This document shows positions 6,560 through 13,733 of a stretch of DNA of 16,486 bases, piece after piece. Position 1 is the stretch's first letter. Each line of letters begins with the position of its first letter. A program made the translations under genes and the position numbers. A model generated the notes under the pieces. That model was given only the letters and a program-made list of their open reading frames with translations, was not told the origin of the DNA and did not search any database. The stretch is from NCBI GenBank assembly GCA_946647055.1, contig CAMPCT010000025.1, forward strand, positions 1 through 16,486. The letters run 5' to 3'. Source of the stretch: an uncultured Atopobium sp. GTDB taxonomy: Bacteria > Actinomycetota > Coriobacteriia > Coriobacteriales > Atopobiaceae.

Positions 6560-8744
6560 GTGGATGGAGTCACAGATCGAGACCCGCGCGCGCCTTGACG
6601 CCGAGATGACGGAGCGTGCCTACGCGCAGCTCGCGGCCAGCGTGAGCGACCCGAACAGCCCGCTGGACTTTGGGATCGACGACGTCGAGCAGGCCGATGG
6701 TGCCGCACGTGCGTGCCTCAAGTACAACGGCGTCGTGCCCGGCGCGGTCCCGGAGGGTGTGCGCGACCTGGACGAGCGTCTGGACTGGCTCTGCAGGCCG
6801 ACCGGCACCATGCGCCGCGAGGTCCGCCTCGAGAAGGGCTGGCAGAAGGACGCCTTTGGCGCGATGCTCGGGCGTCTTGACACCGGCGAGTCGGTCGCGC
6901 TGCTCCCCCTTTCCGTGCGGGGGTACTGCTACCTCGACCCCGTCAGCGGTCGCAAGGTGCGCATTGACGCCACCGTCGCCGAGCACATCCAACCCAGCGC
7001 GGTGCTCTTCTACCGTCCGCTGCCCGCGCGGCCGCTCTCCGTGCGCGACCTTGCCTCGTTCATCTTCCGCATCTTCGACCGCGGCGACTACCTGCTGGTC
7101 TTCATTGCCGCCCTGGTCGCCGCCCTCATCGGCCTGGTACCCGCGTGGGCGAACCGCATCGCCTTTGGCACGGTGGTTCCCTCCGGGCAGGCCTCCCTCG
7201 TCGCCCCCGTGGGGGCGCTGCTCCTGGGCGTGGCGACCGCCACCGCCCTCATCGGCGCCTGCCGCAACCTCGTGATGGCGCGCGTGTCCACCAAGCTCGA
7301 CACCGTCACGGGGGCGGCGACCTTCGCGCGCGTGCTGGCGCTGCCGACCTCGTTCTTCAAGAACTACTCGTCGGGCAACCTCGCCAACCGCGTGTCCGTG
7401 GTCACCGCGCTCGCGCAGCAGATCGTCCAGCTGCTCCTGGGCGGGTGCCTCTCCGCGTTGTTCTCGCTCGTCTACGTGCTCCAGATCGGGGCGTTCGCCC
7501 CGGTCCTCGCCTTGCCCGCACTTGCCATCGTGCTGCTGCAGGCGGTGCTGACGGCGGCGGTGACCTTCGCGACGATTGGCTACGAGAAGGAGACCATGGA
7601 GGCGGGGGCGCAGCTGTCGGGCGTCGTGACGGCGCTGCTCAACGGCATCCAGAAGATCAAGCTGGCCGGTGCCGAGGACCGCGCGTTCGCCCGCTGGGCC
7701 CGTGGGTATGCCGCCTACGCAAAGCCCGCCTACAACCGTCCGGCAGCCATACGCGCGCTTCCGGCGCTGGTCGGCGTCATTGGCATGGTCGGTGGCATCG
7801 CCATCTTCTACCTGGCGGGGGTGCACGACGTGAGCGTCGCGGACTACATGGCCTTCAACGCAGCCTACGGCCAGGTGACGGCCGCCATCATGGCGCTTGC
7901 CACGATGGCGGGCCAGGCGGCGGGCATCGGCCCGATGTTCGAGATGGCGGCGCCCATCCTCGAGGCGACTCCCGAGACCGCCGAGGACCGTCCGGGCGTC
8001 GAGAGCCTCACGGGCGGCATCGAGGTGTCGGGCGTGAGCTTCCGCTATGACGAGAAGAGCCCCTACGTCCTGCGCGACCTCTCCTTCAAGGTGCGTCCGG
8101 GCGAGTACGTCGCCCTGGTCGGCAAGAGTGGCTGTGGCAAGAGCACCATCATGCGCCTGCTGCTTGGCTTCGAGACACCCGAGCGCGGCACCATCACGTT
8201 TGGCCCGTACGACGTGAGCAAGGTCAGCCTGCGATCCCTGCGCAGCCACATCGGAGTGGTCATGCAGGACGGCCGCCTCTTCATGGGGGACATCGCCAGC
8301 AACATCACCATCTCGACCCCGGGGGCGACCCTCGACGACGCGTGGGAGGCCGCCGAGATCGCGGGCATCGCGGACGACATCCGCAAGATGCCCATGGGCA
8401 TGCAGACATTCGTGACCGAGGGCGGGGGTGGCGTCTCGGGAGGCCAGCGCCAGCGCATCATGATCGCCCGTGCGGTGTGCGGCAAGCGTCGCGTCCTCAT
8501 GCTCGACGAGGCCACGAGCGCCCTGGACAACCTGACGCAGCGCCATGTGGCGGAGTCGCTCGACAGCCTGCGCTGCACGCGCATCGTGGTGGCGCACCGC
8601 CTCTCCACCGTACGGCACTGCGACAGGATCCTCGTGGTGGACGGGGGACGCATCGCCGAGGAGGGCACCTACGAGGAACTCATCGAGCGCGGCGGCATCT
8701 TTGCCGAGCTCGTCGAACGGCAGCGTCTGGACACGGACGAATAG
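6552..8744 (+). CDS. NHLM bacteriocin ABC transporter, second ATP-binding/permease protein
   Basis: This 730-aa half-transporter is partner to the C39 exporter (family TIGR03797). Its N-terminal about 150 residues resemble a degenerate peptidase-like domain (ESVALLPLSVRGYCYLDPVS; YRPLPARPLS) without the catalytic cysteine, typical of this partner family. Membrane helices fill about 170-450. The ATPase has Walker A GKSGCGKST (524-532), signature VSGGQRQRIMIAR, Walker B LMLDEATSALD and H-loop AHRLSTV. It overlaps the previous gene by 8 nt when started at ATG 6552, which has GGAG ten bases upstream; ATG 6564 is an alternative that loses four residues. The two ABC proteins presumably form a heterodimer in which only the first cleaves the leader. 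No missing motif or frameshift is seen. Confidence 0.95.
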   Translation: MTRWMESQIETRARLDAEMTERAYAQLAASVSDPNSPLDFGIDDVEQADGAARACLKYNGVVPGAVPEGVRDLDERLDWLCRPTGTMRREVRLEKGWQKDAFGAMLGRLDTGESVALLPLSVRGYCYLDPVSGRKVRIDATVAEHIQPSAVLFYRPLPARPLSVRDLASFIFRIFDRGDYLLVFIAALVAALIGLVPAWANRIAFGTVVPSGQASLVAPVGALLLGVATATALIGACRNLVMARVSTKLDTVTGAATFARVLALPTSFFKNYSSGNLANRVSVVTALAQQIVQLLLGGCLSALFSLVYVLQIGAFAPVLALPALAIVLLQAVLTAAVTFATIGYEKETMEAGAQLSGVVTALLNGIQKIKLAGAEDRAFARWARGYAAYAKPAYNRPAAIRALPALVGVIGMVGGIAIFYLAGVHDVSVADYMAFNAAYGQVTAAIMALATMAGQAAGIGPMFEMAAPILEATPETAEDRPGVESLTGGIEVSGVSFRYDEKSPYVLRDLSFKVRPGEYVALVGKSGCGKSTIMRLLLGFETPERGTITFGPYDVSKVSLRSLRSHIGVVMQDGRLFMGDIASNITISTPGATLDDAWEAAEIAGIADDIRKMPMGMQTFVTEGGGGVSGGQRQRIMIARAVCGKRRVLMLDEATSALDNLTQRHVAESLDSLRCTRIVVAHRLSTVRHCDRILVVDGGRIAEEGTYEELIERGGIFAELVERQRLDTDE

Positions 8745-8782
8745 GCACGGGACACAGGCACCATACAGAAGGGTGAGAGGCA

Positions 8783-9085
8783 ATGGAGATCAAGACGAGC
8801 ATCGAGGGGACCAAGGCGACCTTTGGGCTGGAGGGCAAGCTGACCGTCCAGACCGCGCCCGAGCTGGAGGCAGCCATCGACGCCGTCTCCCAGGAGGTAT
8901 GCGACTTCGCGATCGACCTTGCCGGGGTCGACTACGTCTCCTCGGCCGGCCTGCGCGTGTTTGTGGCGGCAGACAAGCTGGCGATGAAGCGTGGCGGCTC
9001 CCTCGTCCTGATGCATCCGCGCGAGGACGTCACCGAGGTGCTTGAGATGACGGGGCTTGCCGACGTCCTCGTCATCGAGCGCTAG
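8783..9085 (+). CDS. STAS-domain anti-sigma factor antagonist
   Basis: This 100-aa single STAS domain is of the SpoIIAA/RsbV type. Such proteins bind a kinase-type anti-sigma factor and free the sigma factor; phosphorylation of a serine by that kinase switches them off. Here VDYVSSAGLRVF carries the conserved serine pair, with Ser53 aligned to the phosphorylated serine of SpoIIAA. The beta-alpha pattern runs to the end (LVLMHPREDV...MTGLADVL), so the domain is complete. The ribosome binding site GAGAGG is correctly placed before ATG 8783. It is followed 15 nt later by an RsbW-like HATPase, its expected partner. Finding the pair inside a peptide-export operon is unusual. No phosphatase of the RsbU/SpoIIE (PP2C) type is in the window. 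The pair could control this cluster's sigma factor or a general stress sigma elsewhere. Confidence 0.93.
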   Translation: MEIKTSIEGTKATFGLEGKLTVQTAPELEAAIDAVSQEVCDFAIDLAGVDYVSSAGLRVFVAADKLAMKRGGSLVLMHPREDVTEVLEMTGLADVLVIER

Positions 9086-9100
9086 GGGTCTGATGACACC

Positions 9101-9553
9101 ATGATGGCCGTGCTCGAACAAGGCGCGCCGCCCGAGGCCACGGGGACCCTCACGGTACCAGCCGAGCTGGAGAGGCTCGACGACGTGCTGGAGCTGGTGC
9201 ATGCCGAGCTGGAGAGGCGCGACTGCCCCATCTCGGTGCAGAACAAGCTGGACATCGTCATCGAAGAGCTGTTCGTCAATGTGTGCAGCTATGCCTATCA
9301 GGACAGGGACGAGCGTGGGGACTGCCGCGTGGAATACGCCTACAGCCCCAACCCCCATACCATCACGCTGAGCATCACCGACTGGGGGATCCCCTTTGAC
9401 CCCTTCGCCCGCGAGGACCCCGTCAGGCCAAAGTCCGTCGAGGACGCACCGATCGGCGGGCTGGGCATCTTCATGGTCAAGCAGCTGTGCGACGGGGTGA
9501 GATACCTGCGCGATGGCGACAAGAACGTGGTAGTGATAGGGAAGACCTGGTAG
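9101..9553 (+). CDS. RsbW-like anti-sigma regulatory factor (HATPase serine kinase)
   Basis: This 150-aa GHKL-type ATPase of the RsbW/SpoIIAB family acts as serine kinase on a STAS partner and may hold a sigma factor. The N-box EELFVNVCSYAY has Glu56 and Asn60, the G1 box ITDWGIPFDP has Asp94, and GGLGIFMVKQL (119-129) is the ATP-lid region. The length is normal for the family and all binding motifs are intact. The start is ATG 9101 (ATG 9104 is equally possible), with AGGGG 11 nt upstream. It forms a clear pair with the STAS gene before it. Known members of this family usually bind group-3 sigma factors (SigB/SigF), not ECF factors. Whether it touches the sigma encoded at 3389 is open. Some stand-alone members serve other partner-switch outputs such as envelope or biofilm control. 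Confidence 0.92.
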   Translation: MMAVLEQGAPPEATGTLTVPAELERLDDVLELVHAELERRDCPISVQNKLDIVIEELFVNVCSYAYQDRDERGDCRVEYAYSPNPHTITLSITDWGIPFDPFAREDPVRPKSVEDAPIGGLGIFMVKQLCDGVRYLRDGDKNVVVIGKTW

Positions 9554-9627
9554 GGCGCATCGTCAGGAGGACTGGTGCGCACTGCCGCAGGACCGCGTGG
9601 CGTCCAGGTCGGACGGGAGGAAGAATC

Positions 9628-10689
9628 ATGGCAGGAAACCTGAGCAGGAGGGGCTTCGTTGCCTCGGCAGGCGCCGCGTTTGCCGCGACGGTCATGGCCG
9701 GGTGCTCCACGGGGCAGGGCCAGGCGGATGATGCCACCGTCGAGCAGGACGGCATCGACTACATGGCCCTGGTCAACAAGCAGCACGAGCTTCCCGACGG
9801 CTGGGAGGACAAGGTCGAGATCGTCAACTTCTCCAACACCGAGGAGTGGAGCGTCGACGTCGAGGCCAAGGCATATGACGCCTACCTGCAGATGAAGGAG
9901 GAGCTCGAGGCGGACGGCGTCTTCGTCGACCTCGACTCCGCCTACCGCAGCGTGGAGGAGCAGCAGCGGATCTGGGACGACTTCACCGAGAAGTACGGCG
10001 AGGAGTACACGAGGCTGCACGTGGCGGTGCCGGGCTTCTCCGAGCACCACACGGGCCTTGCGCTCGACCTCTTCCTCATCATCGACGGGAAGGGCGTCTA
10101 CTACAACGAGGACATGGTCCAGTACCCCGAGATCTGGGAGAAGATCCACGCCAGGCTCGCCGACCACGGCTTCATCCTGCGCTACCTCCCGGGCAAGAAG
10201 ATCGAGACGGGCTACAGCTACGAGCCGTGGCACATCCGCTACCTCGGCGACCCCGAGGTCGCACGCGAGATCATGGACGCAGGCCTCACCTTCGAGCGCT
10301 ACCTTGGCGAGCTCGACCCGGCCATCGCCGACTGCGAGGTCGACTACGGTACGTCCGAGCTGTACGAGGAGACGGACATGGACTCCGCCCTCGACGTCAT
10401 CCTGGCGGAGTTTGCCGGGTGGGGCGGCTGCGTCATGCAGCGCTTTGCCTATGCGGGCGACGAGGCGTGCGGAAACGAGGAGCTTGCCTACGTCAACGAG
10501 CTGCGCGAGGCCAACACGCCCGATGTCGAGGCGTTCGACCAGGCCATCGTCTTCTCGACGAACTTCCACACCCCGGCGGACGCAGAGGGGGCATGGGAGG
10601 CCGACACGGACTACGAGGACTGGACGTGGCACCTCGGCCGCACGGGCGTGGATGGCTCCTGGCAGCTCATGACCTGGGGATTCTGCTAG
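9628..10689 (+). CDS. VanY-type D-Ala-D-Ala carboxypeptidase lipoprotein
   Basis: This 353-aa exported zinc peptidase of family M15B would trim D-alanyl-D-alanine ends of peptidoglycan precursors. The signal region reads LSRRGFVASAGAAFAATVMAGC: a twin-arginine motif (SRRGF) and a lipobox (VMAGC, Cys26), so a Tat-exported lipoprotein is likely. The catalytic domain spans about 60-240: SAYRSVEEQQ, then SEHHTGLALD with zinc ligands His140 and Asp147, and EPWHIRYLG with His202 as third ligand. After about 240 comes a C-terminal domain of roughly 110 residues (from CEVDYGTSELYE to the end) that I do not recognise. The start is ATG 9628, since CGGGAGGAAG lies just upstream. It is the last gene before the strong terminator at 10752, 74 nt after the HATPase. 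It may adapt the producer's wall to the exported peptide, or protect against it. Confidence 0.9.
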   Translation: MAGNLSRRGFVASAGAAFAATVMAGCSTGQGQADDATVEQDGIDYMALVNKQHELPDGWEDKVEIVNFSNTEEWSVDVEAKAYDAYLQMKEELEADGVFVDLDSAYRSVEEQQRIWDDFTEKYGEEYTRLHVAVPGFSEHHTGLALDLFLIIDGKGVYYNEDMVQYPEIWEKIHARLADHGFILRYLPGKKIETGYSYEPWHIRYLGDPEVAREIMDAGLTFERYLGELDPAIADCEVDYGTSELYEETDMDSALDVILAEFAGWGGCVMQRFAYAGDEACGNEELAYVNELREANTPDVEAFDQAIVFSTNFHTPADAEGAWEADTDYEDWTWHLGRTGVDGSWQLMTWGFC

Positions 10690-10735
10690 GGGCGCGCCCC
10701 AGCCGGCGAAGCTCTCCCGCCATGCCCATGGCGGG
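10689..10735 (+). other. two tandem GC hairpins at the operon end
   Basis: GGGGCGCGCCCC (10689-10700) is a perfect 12-bp palindrome beginning in the stop codon of the VanY gene. CCCGCCAT (10716-10723) pairs with ATGGCGGG (10728-10735) around a GCCC loop. Neither has a T-tail. With the terminator at 10752 they form a row of three hairpins, probably a transcript-end barrier or 3' stabiliser. Confidence 0.5.
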
Positions 10736-10751
10736 CTGGTCGGCAGATGAC

Positions 10752-10786
10752 AAAAGGGCGTCGCCCCAAGGGGGCGACGCCCTTTT
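10752..10786. terminator. strong bidirectional terminator
   Basis: AAAAGGGCGTCGCCCC (10752-10767) is perfectly complementary to GGGGCGACGCCCTTTT (10771-10786), a 16-bp stem with a 3-nt loop. The A-run and T-run at the two ends give a T-tail on both strands. It serves both the plus-strand export operon ending at 10689 and the minus-strand Nif11 gene ending at 10804. Confidence 0.93.
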
Positions 10787-10803
10787 AGCCGTTTGAGTCC
10801 TTG

Positions 10804-11091
10804 CTAGTGCATGCTGCCCGTCGGGAGGTTGCCCCACACGGTCTTGGGGTCGAAGCCCACGGGGAAGACGCTCGTCAGCATGTCACCAAACGAGTTCAGA
10901 AGCTCCTCGAGGGACCAGCTTGCAGCCGCCCCGCCGGCAACCGCCTCGAGCTGCTCGTCGTTCAGGACGAGGCCGTCCTCCGCCAGCATCGCAAGCACCT
11001 CCTTGGCGCTGGTGCACTCCCGCAGCTGCGCAAGGCGCTCCTCGGTCAGGTTCTCAAGGCTCTCAAGGCCACCAGGGTTCTCAAGACTCAT
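10804..11091 (-). CDS. Nif11-type GG-leader precursor peptide, cysteine-free core
   Basis: This is a 95-aa precursor peptide. The leader (1-54) has the Nif11/TIGR03798 pattern: LENLTEERLAQLRECTSAKE, then LNDEQLEAVAGG, cut after G53-G54 by the C39 exporter. It is clearly related to the leader at 376-636. The predicted core (55-95) is also 41 aa but unrelated: alanine- and serine-rich at first, then a helical, amphipathic stretch (SLEELLNSFGDMLTSVFPVG) and a Trp/Pro tail. It has no cysteine, so neither lanthionine nor thiazole chemistry on Cys is possible; Ser and Thr remain. It may be an unmodified helical bacteriocin or a signal peptide. The start is ATG 11091 with a perfect AAGGAGG. The promoter is the ECF-type site at 11131-11159; the bidirectional terminator at 10752-10786 follows the stop. 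Confidence 0.88.
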   Translation of the reverse strand: MSLENPGGLESLENLTEERLAQLRECTSAKEVLAMLAEDGLVLNDEQLEAVAGGAAASWSLEELLNSFGDMLTSVFPVGFDPKTVWGNLPTGSMH

Positions 11092-11130
11092 GTCGTCCTC
11101 CTTGGCTCGACGCCATCCCTTCTCACCCTC

Positions 11131-11159
11131 TTATACGCACCGAGAGGGCGTGGCGTCTC
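11131..11159 (-). promoter_or_regulatory. ECF-type promoter of the 10804-11091 Nif11 gene
   Basis: On the minus strand GAGACG (11159-11154), a 16-nt spacer and CGTATAA (11137-11131) stand 39 nt before the ATG at 11091. The sequence from the -35 onward begins GAGACGCCAC, against GAGACGTCAC at the site near 710-738, so the match extends beyond the core. Confidence 0.75.
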
Positions 11160-11202
11160 ACGGGGATGGTTGGTTCAGGGGGTGCCTGGGACGCCTGTCG
11201 GG

Positions 11203-11385
11203 CTAGGCGCGTGCGGCGCGAACGTCCTTGGCGTCGACCTTGAAGCCGTGGGCGCGCGCGAACTCGACGGTCGTCTCGACGGAGTTGGTCTCGCCAGCAG
11301 CCGCGACGCGGTCGCGCAGCTTCTGGGCGAGCTGGACGTCGTCGCGGAGTGCCTGCATGAACTTGTCGTATTCGCGCTTTGACAT
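11203..11385 (-). CDS. Nif11-domain protein without a core peptide
   Basis: This 60-aa protein consists of little more than a Nif11 domain (PF07862-like): MSKREYDKFMQALRDD, QLAQKLRDRV, then FARAHGFKVDAKDV. It ends with VRAARA; there is no GG cleavage site and no core after the domain, and the sequence past the stop codon does not continue one in another frame. The start is ATG 11385 with AGAAAGG upstream. It lacks the ECF-type promoter of its two relatives; a -10-like TATACT lies at 11442-11447. It could be a stand-alone regulator or chaperone of the precursors, a remnant of a precursor that lost its core, or an ordinary Nif11 protein with another role. The domain call is fairly firm, the role unknown. 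Confidence 0.75.
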   Translation of the reverse strand: MSKREYDKFMQALRDDVQLAQKLRDRVAAAGETNSVETTVEFARAHGFKVDAKDVRAARA

Positions 11386-11441
11386 GTTGGTGCCTTTCTC
11401 ATTGGCGCACCTTGGCGGCGCGCACCATTTGCCTGCCCACA

Positions 11442-11447
11442 AGTATA
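11442..11447 (-). promoter_or_regulatory. possible -10 of the 11203-11385 gene
   Basis: Reading on the minus strand gives TATACT, 5 of 6 bases of the housekeeping -10. There is no convincing -35 at 17 nt (ACCTCG) and no ECF-type GRGACG. The distance to the ATG at 11385 is about 56 nt. Confidence 0.3.
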
Positions 11448-11449
11448 GG

Positions 11450-12637
11450 TCATGCGGCTTCGGCGAGGTCCTCATCGGGAAGGTCGGTCCTCTCCACGCC
11501 GTCGCCGTAGATGGTCGTCCAGTCGTCGCGCATGGAGATGGCGACCCAACCCTGCTCGGCGACCTCCTCTCGCATGGACGCGGCCTTGCTCTCGTCGCCG
11601 TACTCTCGCACGGTGTCATCGGCAATCACGAGGAAGCCGAGTCCCGGGTGGTCGGGATTCGCAGTGACGTAGTTGAGCATGGCGAAGTCCCCGCTGCTGT
11701 TGCCAAACGCGAGCACGGGACGACGGCCTATCTCGTTCTCGATGGCGATGACCTTGTTGGTCTTTCCCGTCTCTATGATGAGCGGCCCGGCGATGACGAG
11801 GTCGTCATCCTGCCCGAAGGTGTAGTCTAGGCCGTCCTCGTTCCCCTGTCCCGTGGCGACCATGAGCAGGTCGGTGCCAATCACGTGCGTGGGCTCAAAC
11901 CCGACGTACTCCACGGCAAGCGCCCGCGAGACGTAGCGCTCGCAGGCCGTCACCACGTATACGTCGAAGTCGTTGGCACGCAGGTACTCGATGACCTCGA
12001 CCATGGGCAGGTAGAACGACTCCGCATAGGTCATGCCCGAGAAGCCCGCCACCTCGGTGGTGGAGGCGAAGCGCAGCACGTCCGCCTCGAGTTCGTCCGA
12101 CGTGCGACCCAGGTAGCTCTGCGCAAGCACGGTGTTGAGGTTCACGTCCCCAGGCACGGTTCCCGCTTCGACCTCGCCCATCACGGACGAGACGGCATCG
12201 CGCAGATCTGCCGGCGCGTCAAAGGTGGGGTCATCGAGCACGTGCCATGCGGCGAAGGTCTGGTCGATGTAGATGGGCCCGCGCTCGCAGAGGAAGGTCC
12301 CGTCCATGTCGAAGGTGGCCACGCGCTCCTCGGGCGGGATGAATCCGTCGCCCGTGGGGTCGCAGGCAGCCTCGACAAAGGACGTGAGCTGCTGGTACGC
12401 CTCGCTCTCCTGGTCCCATGACGCCAGGATGGCACGTGTGTCGACAGAAGACGACGCAGCTTCCTCCCGACTCCCCTGTGGTGCGGGGTTGGCAGCTGGC
12501 GGGGCGATCATCCGCTGTCCCGGGCCCACCAGGAAGAACGCCGATGTGCAGGCGATGCCTACCAACAGGGCGCAGAGCGCCACCAACGCCCTTGCTCGCA
12601 GCTGCGTGTCGTCTCTCATGTCGCCTTGCGTCTCCAT
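11450..12637 (-). CDS. membrane-anchored HAD-family phosphatase
   Basis: This is a 395-aa hydrolase of the haloacid dehalogenase superfamily, likely a phosphatase acting outside the membrane. A charged N-terminus and one hydrophobic helix (ALVALCALLVGIACTSAFFLV) look like an uncleaved signal anchor. The four HAD motifs are present: DMDGT (nucleophile Asp110, acid Asp112), VVTAC (threonine of motif II), the lysine of GKTNKV, and FGNSSGDFAM (motif IV). Residues between motifs I and II form a large helical cap of the SerB-like sort. The start is uncertain: ATG 12637 with GAGAGAG just before it, ATG 12619, or GTG 12655 all keep the anchor. It follows the lipoprotein gene by about 26 nt, so they form an operon. 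The substrate is not visible. It is not clearly part of the peptide system. Confidence 0.87.
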   Translation of the reverse strand: METQGDMRDDTQLRARALVALCALLVGIACTSAFFLVGPGQRMIAPPAANPAPQGSREEAASSSVDTRAILASWDQESEAYQQLTSFVEAACDPTGDGFIPPEERVATFDMDGTFLCERGPIYIDQTFAAWHVLDDPTFDAPADLRDAVSSVMGEVEAGTVPGDVNLNTVLAQSYLGRTSDELEADVLRFASTTEVAGFSGMTYAESFYLPMVEVIEYLRANDFDVYVVTACERYVSRALAVEYVGFEPTHVIGTDLLMVATGQGNEDGLDYTFGQDDDLVIAGPLIIETGKTNKVIAIENEIGRRPVLAFGNSSGDFAMLNYVTANPDHPGLGFLVIADDTVREYGDESKAASMREEVAEQGWVAISMRDDWTTIYGDGVERTDLPDEDLAEAA

Positions 12638-12663
12638 GCTCTCTCGATTCGTCACTCGTCGGC

Positions 12664-13623
12664 TCAGAGCCTCTCTATGCCCCAGTCGAACACCTCATGT
12701 ATCTCGTGGTCGTAGCCGTCGTAGAAGCCGACCGGCATGCCCAGCACGACGCGGGCCCCGCGATTGTACAGCACCAGCATGTGCCCGTCGTCGGTGAAGC
12801 TGAGGCCTTCGACCTCGCCCTGGCGCGTCACGTCGTCCAGCGTGCGCTCCAGCGCCACCGCGGCATGGGTCGCCCCTGCGGGTATGGTCACCCGGTAGAC
12901 GTGGTCGGGTTCGTCGTAGTCGGCGTCGCCGTCATCTGCCGTCAGGTAGAGCGAGCCGTCGTGGTAGGCGACCCCTTGGATCCACTGCGGGCTTGCGTGG
13001 AGCTGGACGCGCCCCAGGTACGCGCCGGTCTCGAGGTCGTAGCGATAGAGGTAGCGGCCGGTCGCAGTCCACGAGCACATCCAGATGCTGCCCGTGCCCG
13101 GGTCCACGGCGATGCCGCTGCACTCGTCCTGGCCGCTTTCGGGGTCAAAGGCAAAGGTGCGCTTGAGCTCGAGCGTCTCCCCGTCGTACACGGCGATCTG
13201 GATGTTGGAGGCCGTCCCGTCAAGGAACAGCTCGACGCCGCAGTAGACCTCGCCCTGATAGACGTCGATGTCCCCAAGGTGGTTGACCTCGCCCTCGAAG
13301 CCCGTCTCGAAGGGGGCGTCGTTGACGGCGACCAGGTTCCAGTCGGCGTCGTAGCGGCTGAGCGTGGTCGACCCACTCACCCAGAAGGAGTCCCCCTCGG
13401 CTGCCACGCCCTGCCTGCCGTCGACCTCATGGGAACCAACCAGCTCGAAGGAATGCGCGGGCAGCAGGGAGGAGGCGTCGTCCTCGGGACGGGTGGTCGC
13501 CTCATCTCCGGGGGTCTGCGGGATCGTCTGGGAACACCCTGCGAGCAGGGCGAGGGCAAGGACGGCGGAGCAACCAGCTGCCAGCCACCTGCGACCCTCC
13601 ATTCCCGTGTGCCTCTCTGCCAT
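12664..13623 (-). CDS. propeller-like lipoprotein
   Basis: This 319-aa lipoprotein has the signal sequence WLAAGCSAVLALALLAGC, ending in a lipobox. The mature part shows repeated beta-blade patterns such as HLGDIDVYQGEVYCGVELF, CSGIAVDPGTGSIWMCSW, IQGVAYHDGSLYLTADD and VEGLSFTDDGHMLVLYNRG, as in NHL/SMP-30-like propellers. These fold into binding or scaffold domains; no catalytic residues can be assigned. The start is uncertain: ATG 13623 (AAGGGG about ten bases upstream) or ATG 13602 (GAGAGG nine bases upstream); GTG 13653 has no good site. It is transcribed ahead of the HAD phosphatase and may present substrate to it or bind ligands at the cell surface. Family call is from repeat pattern only; function unknown. 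Confidence 0.82.
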   Translation of the reverse strand: MAERHTGMEGRRWLAAGCSAVLALALLAGCSQTIPQTPGDEATTRPEDDASSLLPAHSFELVGSHEVDGRQGVAAEGDSFWVSGSTTLSRYDADWNLVAVNDAPFETGFEGEVNHLGDIDVYQGEVYCGVELFLDGTASNIQIAVYDGETLELKRTFAFDPESGQDECSGIAVDPGTGSIWMCSWTATGRYLYRYDLETGAYLGRVQLHASPQWIQGVAYHDGSLYLTADDGDADYDEPDHVYRVTIPAGATHAAVALERTLDDVTRQGEVEGLSFTDDGHMLVLYNRGARVVLGMPVGFYDGYDHEIHEVFDWGIERL

Positions 13624-13704
13624 TGTCGTCGGACCCCTTCGCCACGTCGCCACCGATGAGAAAAACCAGTGTCGTACGAATCATATCCTGCCACGCCAGA
13701 CCTG

Positions 13705-13733
13705 TTGGCGCCAAGGTCATGATGCACAATGAT
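13705..13733 (+). promoter_or_regulatory. possible promoter of the DUF4097-like lipoprotein gene
   Basis: TTGGCG (13705-13710), a 17-nt spacer and AATGAT (13728-13733) form a weak housekeeping promoter, 74 nt before the ATG at 13808. The -35 lies in a perfect palindrome, TTGGCGCCAA (13705-13714), which could be an operator in this divergent region. Confidence 0.3.

Noticed and set aside
4352..8783. Long minus-strand open frames of 717 and 737 aa (4352-6505, 6570-8783), opposite the two ABC genes, and a similar one at 737-2422
   Set aside because: They are antisense shadows in GC-rich DNA, with no family motifs, His/Asp/Val-rich composition and no ribosome binding sites. The plus-strand genes have complete ABC and kinase motifs.
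11203..11625. Longer minus-strand reading of the Nif11-only gene (start 11625)
   Set aside because: The upstream part is an antisense-free overlap with the end of the HAD gene in another frame; the Nif11 domain begins exactly at the ATG at 11385, which has its own ribosome binding site.
13705..13714. Palindrome TTGGCGCCAA between divergent lipoprotein genes as an operator
   Set aside because: A single 10-bp palindrome without a second copy or a candidate regulator is too weak; mentioned only with the possible promoter.
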